DNA of 64,000 bases from Cordylochernes scorpioides (GCA_030710605.1 CP092869.1:7459866-7523865); one strand, 5' to 3'; positions 9,421-21,576 are shown, counted from the stretch's first letter. A program made the numbers and translations. Notes: generated from the sequence alone by a model not told the origin.

Positions 9421-10960
9421 GAGGAATATATATCTAATTATTATTTTAAAACAATAGTGCTGACTGTGTACTTTTGCATCTAATAACAAAATGTCAATAA
9501 AAGTGTTTATGATATACATTCACACTCACACGTAAAATTACAGTAATACTTACATAAAAGAGGTCTATCATAAACACCAAATTATTCCTGTGGAGAAACT
9601 TAACAAACTGCTTTTCACCTTATCTATGACTGTCCGAACTTTACAGAAGTGAGACATCGATTGTTCCCTGATCTAAATCTTTTAACGCTCTTACATCAGC
9701 CACTTTGTCTATATAAATTTTATGAACTCTGTAGATTAATACATGTAAATTTTTAATAATTTAATTCTAAGTTCTAATTTGTTTGTTGTTTTGTTTGTTT
9801 TACTCTGTAATAGGCGCAAATATTTCAATATCGAGCCTGTTTGATAAATAAATAAAAATTGTTATTGTCTAAAGCAAAAAAAGATGGCAGAGTGTTTCAG
9901 CCGATGATTACTTCCGTGAATGATATGAAATCACAGCAATCTCTCTAGTGATAAGGGCTCTAGATAGGATCCATAGTATTACCAAATAAACATCCAGAAT
10001 ATTCTATACTAAGAATTATTAAAAGAGAAGTACCAACGGAATTAATAATTTCATAATTTTCCATCTGCCTTGTTGATGAGCAAACACCACTATTAGAAGA
10101 GAGAGGAAGAGATAAAAGAAGATTTTCATTGAGGTCTCTCTTTCCTAAAATTTTTCCATTTAAATGCATCCTCCCCCTCAAGTGATTTTGCAAACATATT
10201 ACCAAATGAATAGAAAACTTTTCCAACTCTCCCCACATGATAATTTTATGATAATCTGACTTGTAAAATAAATATTTGACCGAGTCAATATTGGGAGGTA
10301 TTCTGTGGAGTTAATAGAGAGGGGGATATACAAATAGGCATGAGGCGTGTGTATTCATTTACATATGTACAGTGGGTGTTTTATTATATGTAGATATATG
10401 GATTTTCTATGTCTTGTTTATAATAAGGTTTATGATATTATATATCATTTTATTTTAAAATAAAATACACTCTCCTTCCTTCTCCATGGGAAAATGTATT
10501 TGGTTGATCTTGTATTGTTATGTCAATGATATATGAAATAGAATTGGTATAGCATTATATCTTTAATTCGGTATCAATTTATCCTGAACTTTTATTTTAT
10601 CATTATAAAAAACAATATATATTTCTAGCGGATGTGTACCCATCGTGTAAATAAACTAACATTCATCATATAAACAAACCACCTGTAAAATTATCAACCA
10701 ATCAAATTCATTATTCGTCGCGACCAGTGCTGCGCCCAAGCGGTAAAAGGCTGGAACTAACGCTTTTTGGTTTTACATTTAAAAAAAAAGCATATTAACT
10801 TTTTTAGTTTTTTGAATAGCCTATATGTCAAACTAAATCTTTATAGATATAAGGATAAAAATTATATTTTATTTTAAGGTTATAAATCTTAGAACAAATT
10901 ACTCTGTTTATATCTACCATCAGATGTCGCCACTTTCCTTTTATATAAATCTATTGTTGC
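9421..10960. other. AT-rich stretch, no gene recognised
   Basis: The open minus frame at 9960-10238 is short and has no family signature. The segment near 10715-10760 ('gtcgcgaccagtgctgcgcc') is locally GC-rich but unassigned. Confidence 0.4.
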
Positions 10961-11215
10961 TTCCTGTTGGCCGACTCAAATCTTTTTGTGAATATGTAAA
11001 TATATAATCCTTTGTTTTCTTGATTCTTCAGGCCTTAAGTCAGGCAACACATTCTCAAATTATGTATTTTTTATTAGCACAATGAAAGCAAATTGTGATT
11101 CAACTTTCATTTGAATCATATCTTTCCCACGACTGCATAAGAATATCAAAACAATATCTTAAAATATTCATGTATACAAAAGCAAAACCTTATCTCTCAA
11201 CTATCACAAAATCAA
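10961..11215 (-). mobile_element. Diverged GCCGGC-family element (reverse)
   Basis: In reverse orientation it shows 'ttggccgactcaaatctttt', 'aggccttaagtcaggca' and 'cacgactgcat', in the order expected from the intact copies. It is clearly older than the copies near 50 kb. Confidence 0.55.
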
Positions 11216-11246
11216 CAGCAGAAATTTAATTGGATATAGTTAGTAG

Positions 11247-11325
11247 ATTAGGGCGAAACATCTTGGAGGGTTTGCCACTGATGAGCTAAGCCCTCCCCTT
11301 TTGAAGTAAGAACAGTAGAAAGTTG
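11247..11325 (-). repeat. Fragment of the 8.2-kb dimer family
   Basis: Contains 'gagggtttgccactgatgag', 'taagccctccc' and 'gaacagtagaaag', matching one end of the 8247-8959 unit in reverse. Confidence 0.6.
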
Positions 11326-11374
11326 ATTTATCGTTCAAACATTTGTACAAAATATTGTGAAATATATTCACAGT

Positions 11375-12345
11375 TGATTCCGCGAATTTACCGGAGTAAA
11401 GGAGATAACCACGGTAAATCCAATTCCACGGTAAATGTGAAAATTAATGGAAAATAAATGTTCGAAATAAATTATTTTATTTTGGAATTTTAGATTTATA
11501 GATAACACCGTTAGATGTCCGTAACTCATTATATATACAACCCATTAAACCCGCAACCTGCTATTTTTTAACCTTTTAATTCCTCAACTCAGTAAATAAA
11601 CAACACGTTAAATCCACAACCTGTTTAATCCACAATCCGGTAATCCACAAACCCCGTTAATCCCTTAACCCCTTTGATCCGTAATCCGGTAAATCCTCAA
11701 AACGATAAAATCGCAATGCGTTGAATATGTAAAACGATGAATTCTCTACCCGGTAAATCCACAAACCCCGTTAATACCGCAATCCCTTCAACCCGTAACC
11801 CAGTAAATCTACCACCCGTTAAATCCGCAAAACGATAAATTCGTAACCCGTTAAATACGCAAAACGATGAATCCACAACCCGGTAAATCCGCAAACACCG
11901 TTATTACCGCAATCCCTTCAAGCCGTAACCCGGTATATCCACCACCCGTTAAATACGCAAAACGATAAATTCCTAACCCGGTAAATCCGCAAAAAGATAA
12001 ATTCGTAACCCGGTAAATCCGCAAAAAGATAAATTCGTAACCCGGTAAATCCGCAACCTGCAAAACGATAAATTCGCAACGCGTTAAATACACAAAACGA
12101 TAAATTCGTCATCCGGTAAATTCACGACCCGCAAAACTATAAATTCTCAGTGGTTAAATACAGAAAAAACGATAAATTCACAGTGGTTAAATTCAGAAAA
12201 AAAAAGATAAATTCGTAAACCGGTAAATCCGCAATCTGCAAAACGATAAATTCTCAACACATTAAATACAAAAAACAATGAATTTGCAAAACTCAGTAAA
12301 TATTCAAAATTATAAATCCACAGCACGGTATAAATCAGGTTTGAC
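11375..12345. repeat. Degenerate short minisatellite
   Basis: Dozens of imperfect copies of a short unit of about 15-18 bases. Variants include 'aacccggtaaatccgcaa' and 'aacgataaattcg'. It produces several overlapping minus-strand frames full of repeated peptides; these are artefacts. Confidence 0.85.
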
Positions 12346-13299
12346 AATCTATAATGACTCACCATTTTCAATTCATCAAATAGGTGTGTTCTGTTAATAT
12401 AAAGCAATGACATTAATAAAAATCTTTATTATATAATTCTAATCAACTCTCCCCACTCATAACTACTTTTTAATACCTCCTTAAATAATAATTAACCTAA
12501 TAATTAAAGAACAGAATGGCAACAGAGAGTGTCTTAGTGAATTAGCATTTAGGTAAACGGGCTACATTTTGAAGTAAAAAAAGAACCCTCCATAGAAATC
12601 ATCTAATTTCAGCCAATCACCATTAGAGCCTATTAGAAATGGGCGGAGCTAACAGAATCACGTGATTCAATAATTATATATATCATATTTAGTTTTCAAT
12701 TAATAAAGTATCTGCTAACATTTCACCTAAACTTGTTTTTTATAAAGTTTTTTCTTTTTTTCTGATATACACCTATCAATAAAACGCAACACGCGTTGTA
12801 TTTAATTAAATTTGTACTTTTAACAGATGACATGTAATTTTTGTTGAGAGCGGAAAGAAAAAAGAAAAAGTTTTATCTTTTTTTTTACAGTTTTAAGGAA
12901 TTTCCTTTCAAACCTTTCCGTTAAGTTTTTTTTTCAAGAAAGCGTGTAGCTTTTTTGTAATTAATTCATTTGTAGAGAAGCAAAGTTTTTTAGAAAAAAA
13001 AGTTAATTAATTGAATTTTGGTTACTGTGGTTAGTTTAACATATGTATATCGATGTTTTACCTGAATCTGTGGTAGAAATTATAGAATTTATTTTGTCCA
13101 TAATATAAATATATCATTTTTTTTCTCCCCATTGAATATATCAATTTTCTATATGACTTAATTAAAGAATTATCTATGTTGTAACATTTACAGTAAGTAA
13201 AAAACTGTTTTTTCTATTGGATAGGTGTATAAATATTAAGTCTTTTTCGCGACTTATTTTTCTTTATAGAAAGGAAATTGACGTTTGATTCAATATTTT
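12346..13299. other. AT-rich stretch, nothing recognised
   Basis: Long T- and A-runs and no protein-like frame. Near 12610-12670 a short GC-richer stretch ('cagccaatcaccattagagc', 'gggcggagctaac') resembles a CCAAT/GC-box pair but has no visible gene next to it. Confidence 0.35.
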
Positions 13300-13500
13300 A
13301 ATATAATGCGGCTTATGATTGTAGAAACGACACTTGATAATTATCCCACATGTGTTTCTTTTGAACGACAAATCGAAATTTATTTTGAGGAGAAATAACG
13401 ATTATTTCTATCCTTAGAGATGAGGTATGATAAGATGAATTGTGGAGAGTAATGATAAACGGAAAAATAAAGTTTCCAGGGATGGGAATATTTCAATATA
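13300..13500 (+). mobile_element. Half of a fold-back element (ATAATGCGGCTTATGATT family)
   Basis: Begins with 'ataatgcggcttatgattgt' and continues through 'aaggaga'-type and 'gtaatgataaacggaaaaat' landmarks. These match the left arms of the complete fold-backs at 25.05-25.47 and 38.82-39.14 kb. The right arm is absent. Confidence 0.65.
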
Positions 13501-13880
13501 TATATATTATAAATAGAAAAGAGATTTTCTGCTTGATTTTAGATCATGTTAAGGATTATGGTAATGCGCAGTCGTGGTTGAAATCTTTAAAGTATAATAA
13601 TGAAAAATAGTTTTGATCAGTAATTTAATTGAGTTAAAGGAATGTATAAAAAGACATAATTTGATAAAAGTAATGCCTGGCTTGAGGCGAGTAGAATAAG
13701 GAAAACAAAATATTATTCACATAATGTACAGAATATTTGAGCCGGCCATTGGGATAAAACAACAACGAGTTTTTATAGGGGAAGCATGACCTCTGGCGGT
13801 CGATTTAACAGAGTATTTGAATCTATGAAATTATAATTTAAAATAAAATAATATTTTAATATAACATTTATATATATATA
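13501..13880 (+). mobile_element. GCCGGC-family element
   Basis: Shows the full order of landmarks: 'gattttctgcttgatttta', 'gcagtcgtgg', 'ctggcttgaggcgagtagaa', 'gagccggccattgggat', 'cctctggcggtcgatttaac'. It ends in an AT microsatellite (13868-13884). Confidence 0.7.
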
Positions 13881-14070
13881 TATGATTTCACGAGAAGTGT
13901 GACATTGATGGAAAGATTTCTCATGGCCCACATGGATAAGAATTGCACCAGAGTTGAATGGTAGAATAAGATATCGGTAACCAGTTCGATCTGAATATTG
14001 AAAAATATTTGAAATACAATTATTAATTCAAACTAAATCTATTTCATTATTTAGAGCACAATATATATAT

Positions 14071-14271
14071 TGTAGCGTAGAAATCAAGTCTTTGTATATC
14101 TGGAGATATGAAAGCATTTATTGATGACGTCACCACGATCAGTCGACAAAATATTAACAAATCAACAAAACTATCTACAGCTAGAGAATATCGAGCAAGC
14201 AAGCTAGGTAACTAAACGATGATTTTACAAATATAAAATATAATAAATCTGTTTCAAAATATTTTCTCACA
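14071..14271 (-). mobile_element. Antisense solo LTR, diverged
   Basis: Bounded by TGTAGCGTAG and TCTCACA. On the minus strand this reads as an LTR starting TGTGA and ending ACA. Internal landmarks ('atttattgatga', 'ctatctacagctagagaat', 'gcaagcaagc') match the LTRs of the element at 51708-53705 in reverse. It is shorter (201 bp against 250) and clearly diverged. It overlaps one arm of an inverted repeat reaching to about 14470. Confidence 0.7.
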
Positions 14272-14470
14272 ATAAATTTATTTTTATTTCAAAATGCTAG
14301 CTTTCAAGCGATAATCGCTTTACAACATGCGCGCGTATGTATTTGTAAATATTTCTTGTAGGATATAGTCGATGTTTTATTAAGCCCGTTGAAGAGCGAT
14401 TATCACTTGAAAGCTAGCGTTTTGTAATAAAAAGAAACTCATTGTGAGAAAATATTTTGTAATTTCAAAA
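14272..14470. repeat. Inverted repeat next to the solo LTR
   Basis: 'aaaatgctagctttcaagcg' near 14292 is answered by 'cttgaaagctagcgttttg' near 14410, and the arms extend into the LTR end. The 120-base centre includes 'acatgcgcgcgtatg'. Confidence 0.6.
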
Positions 14471-14659
14471 CATTCACCTTTATTGAATGCCTCCAATAAT
14501 AATTTTTATATTTAGAATTTTATAATGTTATTGATACTAATATACATATTAGATGAAAAGGAAAAATTCGGTTGATTTTAGAATATTATTGAAATTTATT
14601 TGTTATATTTCAGTATAAAATTATTACTTGCTGAATGTTTTAAGGATATCATTATGCTT

Positions 14660-14975
14660 TAGGATGGATGGAAGTCTAAACCGTTGGTTTTCGACCGCTA
14701 CGACTCCTGTTCGATTCACGCATTGGTCACTTTTCTCTGATTGAAAAAAATCTCCAATGGCCCCCGATTCTTCTAAAAGTTCAACCCCACCAGCGAGTGC
14801 AAGTAACCAAACGGAGCTATGGCATATTAGTAAGTGCAAAGTCAAACTGCTTTTCACATGTGCAGACATGTGGTGCACTTACACTAAAAGTAGCCGCCTA
14901 CTACCCACCATGATTATCATAGCCTGTACCACGTGTCTTAGAGATAAGCAAAAAAGAAAAAAATATGCTTTTATA
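14660..14975 (+). mobile_element. tRNA-derived SINE, copy 1
   Basis: The head 'gtctaaaccgttggttttcg ... gttcgattcacgc' resembles a tRNA with A- and B-box segments. The body runs 'ccaatggcccccgattctt', 'gtaaccaaacgga', 'cccaccatgattatcat' and 'cctgtaccacgtgt'. The same order is found at 37660-37985 and, inverted, at 47255-47530; the head alone recurs at 43528-43625. The frames at 14624-14878 and 14757-14981 fall inside it and are not genes. Confidence 0.72.
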
Positions 14976-15700
14976 TTTTAAGCACTGACGATGAGTAATC
15001 ACTTAAGATAAAAAAAAGATATCCACTAAAAATCCACTACTATTCATCTTTTACCATAATACATCCAAGGAATCCACAACCTCCTCAAAACAAACAAAGC
15101 TCTCACTCTTCAAAACACCGTCTCAATTTCCATTTATAACAATGTCAACAAGAAGTGGAGAAAAAAAAAAGATAGGGAGGGGGAAAATTCAATTTTTATC
15201 ACACCTGGCCGTATTTGCTGAGAATAAATTCGGGTCGAATTTTTTTTCTTCTTTTCTTGAAAATGAGAAATATCAAATTGTCCAGGATTGCTCTCTCAGT
15301 TTCATCTCTCTTATTTGAATCATATGAATTCCCAATCTTATTAGAGACAAGTTGAGGCCAATAAAGAAAACCATTCCAATTTAGAGAAGTCAAAAATGTC
15401 AATCTTTCTTAAAAGTAAATTGATCAAATCTTTTTTTATATTTATTTTACGAATTTCTCTCAAGTTAGAAATAGAAAATTGAATGTAGGATATCTATTAT
15501 AAAATTTGAATAGATTTTTATTGTGTAAGTGCGCGGCTTAAACTTCAGTTTTATTTAATAGTTTTAAATTTCTATTTTATAATATATATATATTCGAAAA
15601 GAGTTTTTTAAGGTAATATTTATAAACGTTTAATATCTTTCTCTTTCGATGGCTTGACACTCTTACTTTACATGTAAATCTTTAAGAAAAAATAAAATGC
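14976..15700. other. No gene recognised
   Basis: A-rich and T-rich DNA. The minus frame at 15199-15402 has no family signature. Confidence 0.35.
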
Positions 15701-15754
15701 ATAAATGTGTGTGTGTTGGTTTGTTTTCCAACACTTCCCCAATATCCTCTTTCT

Positions 15755-15945
15755 CCTTCAGTGCCTTCCTCTACTGAGGGTGGGCCACATGGTCTCTCCA
15801 TATCTCCCTTCTTCTGTACCTTCCTCTACTAAGGTTGGGCACGTGGTCTCTCCATATCTCCCTCCTTCAATACCTTCCTCTACTAAGGGTGGGCCACATG
15901 GTCTCTCCATACTTCCTCCGCCATTCTCTTCATCTCCTTGTAGAT
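15755..15945. repeat. Short VNTR of ~56-bp units
   Basis: About three and a half copies of a unit containing 'ccttcctctactaagg', 'gggcacgtggtctctccata' and 'tctccctcctt'. Two long opposing frames cross it, and both are repeat artefacts. Confidence 0.75.
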
Positions 15946-15954
15946 GTACCATCC

Positions 15955-16265
15955 AGTCCATTTTTTCACATTGTGTAGCGTTCTCACGCAATTCTGGCCT
16001 TAACTACCCGTTTCATGATTTTTCAGGATGCCTTAAGGACCAATTTTTTGGTCGTTGAGGTACAGCTTGCACCACGCTGATGAGGGCCAACAGCCCGAAA
16101 CGCGTCCGTGTTTAGCTTTTCTTGATTAATCAAGAATGGGTATTTGGCCAATTCTGGAATAATTAAAAATCAACGAGAATAGTTGATATTTATTCCGATA
16201 GATGGCGCAAGCCATCAGCAACTTCAGTTGCTCGATAAGAAGAAGCCTTTTTCTTAATCCAGTCC
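15955..16265 (+). mobile_element. Hammerhead-bearing element, copy 2
   Basis: Contains 'gtagcgttctcacgcaattc', 'ccttaactacccgtttcatg', the hammerhead, then 'ttgattaatcaagaatgggt' and 'gcgcaagccatcagcaactt'. This is the 6.8-7.1 kb unit in the opposite orientation. A second, worn copy of its core follows at 16390-16520. Confidence 0.7.
16071..16112 (+). ncRNA. Minimal hammerhead ribozyme motif
   Basis: Stem I ACCACG/CGTGTT (five pairs and one mismatch), CTGATGA, stem II GGGC/GCCC, GAA, a two-pair stem III (AC/GT) with a two-base loop, and cleavage triplet GTC. The core is identical to that of the 6967-7008 copy. Confidence 0.75.
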
Positions 16266-16465
16266 ATTGTTTTAGATCGTCTGTGTATCCCTGTCATCTC
16301 TTTTATCTCGATCTCTTCCCCCGGAGCTTTCTCTCCAACACTGTCAGCAATATATATGGATGGAATATTAACACAACATATAGGTTTCACGCCCTTCTGG
16401 TATAAATACCTGTTTCATGATTTTTCAAAACCAGCTTTTTTTTTTTCATTAGAGGTACAGCTTTC

Positions 16466-16508
16466 ACCACACTGGTGAGGGGGTATAGCCTGAAATGCGT
16501 ACGTGGTT
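16466..16508 (+). ncRNA. Degenerate hammerhead motif
   Basis: CACCACA-CTGGTGA-stem II-TGAAA-TGCGTA-CGTGG keeps the layout, but the core reads CTGGTGA (A6 to G) and stem II is imperfect. Probably inactive. Confidence 0.5.
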
Positions 16509-16514
16509 AACTTT

Positions 16515-16889
16515 TCTTGTATAGCCTTTCATGTAGCCCACATGTCTACAGATGTAGAACCAAGCCAGTGTGGGTAGATGGGGTTGTGACAGTAATAACA
16601 CAGTTAAAAAGAAGATTGAGAGCGATGTTGTCAAAACAGCGGCTAATGTCCCACGTAGAGCCCATTCCAATATTTCACGAAGATGGAGGCAACACTCAAT
16701 GATTCCTGTAAATATTTTCTTATAGATTATTTCAAACTTTTTTTCATGAATTTATTTTATCCCAGACGTTGGAATGAAAATATTCTTTTTCAATATTATA
16801 AAATAAACATAGGTCTGAATATATTGTAAATTCATTTATATTTTAACACAGTCATTGGTCTTAATATATTGTATTTAAACATTTTTACC
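16515..16889. other. No gene recognised
   Basis: The overlapping frames at 16464-16670 (minus) and 16517-16702 (plus) lack any family signature. The rest is AT-rich. Confidence 0.35.
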
Positions 16890-18715
16890 TATAATTGATG
16901 ATATGTTTTACCAATGATAAGCATAGATTATAACGGTTACACCATTCATAAGCAAAATGGATGAGTGTTTTCACCATTGATAAGCAAAACTAGTTAAATT
17001 TTCATCTTTAATGAACAGAACCGATGAAAGGTTTCAAAATTGATAAGAAAACTCATTAAAGGTTCCACAATTGATTAGTAAAACTGATGAAAGGTTAAAA
17101 AATTGATGTAAAAAAACTGATGAAAGGTTTCACAATTGATTAGCAAAAGTGATGAAAGGTTTTCACCATAGATAAGCAAAACTTATGAAAGGTTTCACCA
17201 TAGATAAGCAAAACTGATGAAAGGTTTCACCACAGATGAGCAAAACCTATGAAAGGTTTCACCAAAGTTGAGCAAAACTGATGAAAGCTTCCACCATAGA
17301 TAAGCAAAACTAATGAAAGGTTCCACCATAGATGAGTGACACTGATGAAAGTTTTCACTATAGATAAGCAAAACAGATGAAAGGTTTCACCATAGATAAG
17401 CAAAACAGATGAAAGGTTTCACCATTGATAAGCAAAACTAATGAAATGTTTCACCATAGTTGGGCAAAACTAATGAAAGGTTCCACCATAGATGAGTGAC
17501 ACTGATGAAAGGCTTCACTATAGATGAGCAAAACTGATGAAAGGTTTCACTATAGATGAGCAAAACAGATGAAAGGTTTCACCATAGATGAGCAGAACAG
17601 ATGGAAGGTTTCACCATAGATGATCAGAACAGATGAAAGGTTCCACCATAGATGAGTGACACTGATGAAAGGCTTCACTATAGATGAGCAAAACTGATGA
17701 AAGGTTTCACCATAGATGAGCAGAACAGATGAAAGGTTTCACCATTGATGAGCAAAACCAATGAAAGGTTCCACCATAGATGAGTGACACTGATGAAAGG
17801 CTTCACTATAGATGAGCAAAACTGATGAAAGGTTTCACTATAGATGAGCAAAACAGATGAAAGGTTTCACCATAGATGAGCAGAACAGATGAAAGGTTTC
17901 ACCATTGATTAGCAAAACCAATGAAAGTTTTCACCATAGTTGAGCAAAAGTGATGAAAGCTTCCACCATAGATAAGCAAAACTGATTAAAGGTTTCACCA
18001 TTGATAAGAAAAACTGATGAAAGGTTTCACCATAGATGAGCAAAACTAATGAAGGGTTTCACCATAGATAAGCAAAACTAATGAAGGGTTCCACCATAGA
18101 GAAGAAAAACTGATGAAAGTTTCCACCATAGATAAGCAAAACTAATGGAAGGTTTCACCATAGATAAGCAAAACTAATGAAAGCTTCCACCATAGATGAG
18201 CAAAACTAATGAAAGATTCCACCATAGATAAGCAAAACTAATGAAAGGTTTCACCATAGATAAGCAAAACTAACGAAAGGTTCCACCATAGATAAGCGAA
18301 AATAATGAAAAGTTTCGCCATTGATGAGCAAAACTAATGAAAGGTTCCACCATAGATAAGCAAAACTGATGAAAGGTTCCACCATAGAGAAGAAAAAATG
18401 ATAAAAAGATTCACAATTGATGTGAAAAGCTGATGAAGGTTTTCACCATTGATAATCACAAAATTTAATAATATTTTGACTATTGATGAGAATAACTGAA
18501 TACCTATTTCACAATTGATTAAAAAACTGATGAAAGGTTGCACAATGGATGAGAAAAACAGATGAAAGGTTTCATCATTGATGAACAAAACTGATTAAAA
18601 GGTTCTCACCATTAATAATCAAAACTGAATTTTAATAGTTTCACTCTTCATGAGAAAAACTGATTAAAGGTTTAACTATTGATAAGTATAAAACTGATGA
18701 AGGATTTTACCTTTG
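16890..18715. repeat. 32-bp minisatellite with higher-order blocks
   Basis: Roughly 55 copies of a 32-base unit of the type 'ggtttcaccatagataagca' plus 'aaactgatgaaa'. Period 32 can be read directly (17191 to 17223). A distinctive variant, 'gatgagtgacactgatgaaa', occurs at 17331, 17491, 17651 and 17779. These are steps of five, five and four units, so blocks were duplicated as groups. Both edges fade into degenerate units. Confidence 0.92.
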
Positions 18716-18889
18716 AGTTTCACAATTGGTAATCTAAGCTCTTCCGAAAACACTTTCTGATTGTACAAAGACCGAAGAAATTGTCGTTAATTCTCAAAAT
18801 CGAGGCTATAAACTTCAACTTTTCATTGTTATCAGATTATTTCAATATGAAATGAAAGCATTCAATGACGATTGTTTCTTTTACACATA

Positions 18890-19100
18890 AAACAATCTCT
18901 ACTATCCTTATTATTATTTTTTTAGACAATTAAAATAATTTTATTGACATATTGTCAATACATTCAGAGTGCACAGTCTGTACTATTTAAAAAAAAGATT
19001 AAATGCATTATATATACTATGTACAATAAATATGGCGCCTCTGCTAGCGCTGCAGAGTTTGGTGGTATTGCGGTGAAAGAATATTGGGAATATGTGTAAA
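18890..19100 (-). repeat. Dispersed repeat, copy 3 (inverted)
   Basis: Reverse complement of the 7.4/9.3-kb family, with 'ttattgacatattgtcaata', 'gtgcacagtctg', 'tggcgcctctg' and 'ctgcagagtttggtgg'. Edges are approximate. Confidence 0.55.
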
Positions 19101-19625
19101 AGAAACATTCACGCTTCAATCGTGCTTCAATGCTTTCATTTACTATGTATAGATGACATGTTATTACTTTATATGAACGGCATTTCAATGTGAAATAAGG
19201 TTTTTAAATACTCATTTTAATGATAAGAGAGAACACAAAGTATTATAAGTATTATTCATAACAATTATGTATAGGATTTCTTTATTTGTAATTAAAAGTT
19301 GATAAATATTAAAAGGGAAAGGTTTTCCGCTCCTTTGCATAATTGTAGAAACATTTAACGGTATTTCAATGTGAAATAAGATTATTCAATACTCATTTTA
19401 ATTATAAGAGAAAACAGAAAGTCTTAGAAATATTCTTTATAACAATTATTGTTGTCACATATTTATTTAAATGACGCATATTTGTTTAAAGTTTTGAGGG
19501 ATTGTGTAAATATGGTAGAAAATATATAAAAGGAGGTTTATTTTGGCCAAGAGAGTCGTGCAATAAATGTGATTTTTAAAGTGTTTCTTAGCGTGATGCT
19601 ACAATTGTATAGAATTTCTTCATAC

Positions 19626-19660
19626 AAAACAACAACAACAAAGCCTTTATTTAGGGCCTC
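19626..19660 (-). other. LINE 3' end with AATAAAGGCTTT and (GTT)n tail
   Basis: On the minus strand CCTAAATAAAGGCTTTG is followed by TTGTTGTTG repeats. The same terminus, with GTT or GT tails, is seen at 27225-27256, 43659-43700 and 47210-47250. Confidence 0.7.
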
Positions 19661-20150
19661 TCGCCCTATACAGGATTCGCCAGTTCACAAGGGATGGGGA
19701 GAACACTGTGTTCCGGGATATAATCCTGTGGAATATCGCCACCGCTATATACCTATTCTTTGATATTTTATTAATTAGTGCTGGAAATGAAGGACAAAGT
19801 TGCCCCGTTTTATCATTTAGTTTTCGTCTTTCCTCAGACAGAGCAGCACAATCAAATAAGTAGTGAAACATCTCCATTGTTATTCCTGATCCACAGAAAG
19901 TGCATTTCAGGTCTTCACCCCTCATTAAAATCAGATGGTGTTCTCTGAAAAAAATTGAAAGGGTTCTAAATTGCGCGATTAATCTGATGTTAGGAAAAGG
20001 GAGTTCACTTAAGAAATATTCTTCGGTGGTAAACGTTGTATATATGTCTCTATAGTGGGAATATAACTTTGATTGGGTTATTCTTGTTAAGTCATTTTGT
20101 ATTGTTTGCTCTATCGCAGTTCTTAATAAGGAATTTCTTTATTTGTAATT
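19647..20150 (-). pseudogene. LINE (non-LTR retrotransposon) ORF2 C-terminal fragment
   Basis: The minus frame runs without a stop from about 20150 to 19647. It includes RLIAQFRTLSIFFREHH and the zinc knuckle C-x2-C-x9-H-x4-C (CTFCG...MFHYLFDC) typical of the extreme C-terminus of many LINE ORF2 proteins. Reverse transcriptase and endonuclease are absent, as expected for a 5'-truncated copy. The stop codon lies inside CCTAAATAAAGG, so it overlaps a poly(A)-signal-like AATAAA. The tail is (GTT)n. Confidence 0.8.
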
Positions 20151-20222
20151 ACCTTAAAAGTTGATAAAGATTAAAAGGGAAAGGTTTTACGCTCCTTTGC
20201 ATAATGGTATATACATTTTAAA

Positions 20223-20869
20223 TGAACATGTCCTTGGAATATGAACATCCTAATGAAAGCGTTTATCCACGTGTGAAATGTGTAGTCACATGAATAACCA
20301 CCGTTTCTAAAATGTAATTAGTCTAAATGAACTAATTATTCAAAAACATTAATAAATAATGACAAACGCACAGAGTAGAAAATAATAAAAGTTCCCAGAG
20401 TGAATGATATAAATAAAGAATTGGGCACCACTGAACCTGTTCGTGCTACTTCATGAATGATCACAGTTGTCTTCGAACAATTTTCACTTTTTTTGTCCTA
20501 TAATTTGTTGAATTTGCATAGTACTATCTGTCATTAAATTCAGAAATGTAATTACTAGTGTGAATATACTATGTACATTATAAGATTATTTGAAATCAAC
20601 ATGTTACACTATGTATAATTGAATTAAATAAATATAAAAATATTTGAAGATTTTATTTTATTCAGAAATTGGGAAACTCCGCCTTTGCCGGTCCCAAGCC
20701 CGAACGAAAAAGGAGGAGGAGGAGCAGTAAAAAGCTCACTAAAAAACCTGGGCTCAGCTGGCCCAGCTGATAGTACCCTGTAAGGGCTCCTGATACAGGG
20801 ATACAGGATGAGTCTGTACTCCATCCAGTATCTTATTTATGAAATTGAATTTCTATAGCAATATTTTAT
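20223..20869. other. No gene recognised
   Basis: AT-rich. A GC-richer stretch at 20670-20815 ('ctgggctcagctggcccagc', 'agtaccctgtaagg') shows no family signature. Confidence 0.35.
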
Positions 20870-21533
20870 TTACAATATAGTCGCTTTCTACTGTCCTTTT
20901 GGCATGTAAAATATTGGGATGGCCTGAGTGAATCAGTGACGAATCATCCAAGCGGGTTAAGCAACAATACAGCTATGATATTGTAGTCTTGTATATACTC
21001 TACTGTCTTGGGCCAATCTGATTATGTATCTTAAAATTGAAAGTAATTATTAATTATAGTATTTAACAAATATCTCTCTCTCTCTCTCTCTCTCTCTCAA
21101 TACAATTAAGTCGCTTTCTATTGCCAAGACTGCATGAAAACTAATGGAATGGTCTGAGTGAATCCGTGGCGAAACATCCTAGCGGCTTCGCCACTTTAGA
21201 CAACAATACAGCCATGATATTGTAGTATTGTATCTACTCTACTGTCTTGGGCCAATCTGATTATGTATCTTAAAATTGAAAGTAATTATTAATTATAGTA
21301 TTTAACAAATTTCTCTCTCTCTCAATACAATTAAGTCGCTTTCTATTGCCAAGACTGCATGAAAACTAATGGAATGGTCTGAGTGAATCCGTGGCGAAAC
21401 ATCCTAGCGGCTTCGCCACTTTAGGCAACAATACAGCCATGATATTGTAGTCTTGTATCTACTCTACTGTCTTGGGCCAATCTGATTATGTATCTTAAAA
21501 TTGAAAGTAATTATTAATTATAGTATTTAACAA

Positions 21534-21576
<43 letters not shown>

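Larger units (their letters stand above)
19172..20222. repeat. Two-unit tandem repeat interrupted by a LINE
   Basis: A unit of about 180 bases starting 'atttcaatgtgaaataagg' (19177) and ending 'tccgctcctttgcataattg' is repeated. The second copy begins near 19361, breaks near 19450 and resumes at about 20138 ('gaatttctttatttgtaatt'). The DNA between is foreign and includes the LINE fragment. Confidence 0.65.

Noticed and set aside
11697-12413. Several overlapping minus frames with repeated Tyr/Leu-rich peptides
   Set aside because: Direct translation of the short minisatellite; no start context and low complexity.
15705-16058. Opposing long frames over 15705-16058
   Set aside because: They cross the ~56-bp VNTR and then a hammerhead-bearing repeat; no protein family signature.
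16890-18715. CRISPR-like appearance of the 32-bp array
   Set aside because: Units abut with no unique spacers, variants grade into each other, and the setting is a eukaryotic genome.
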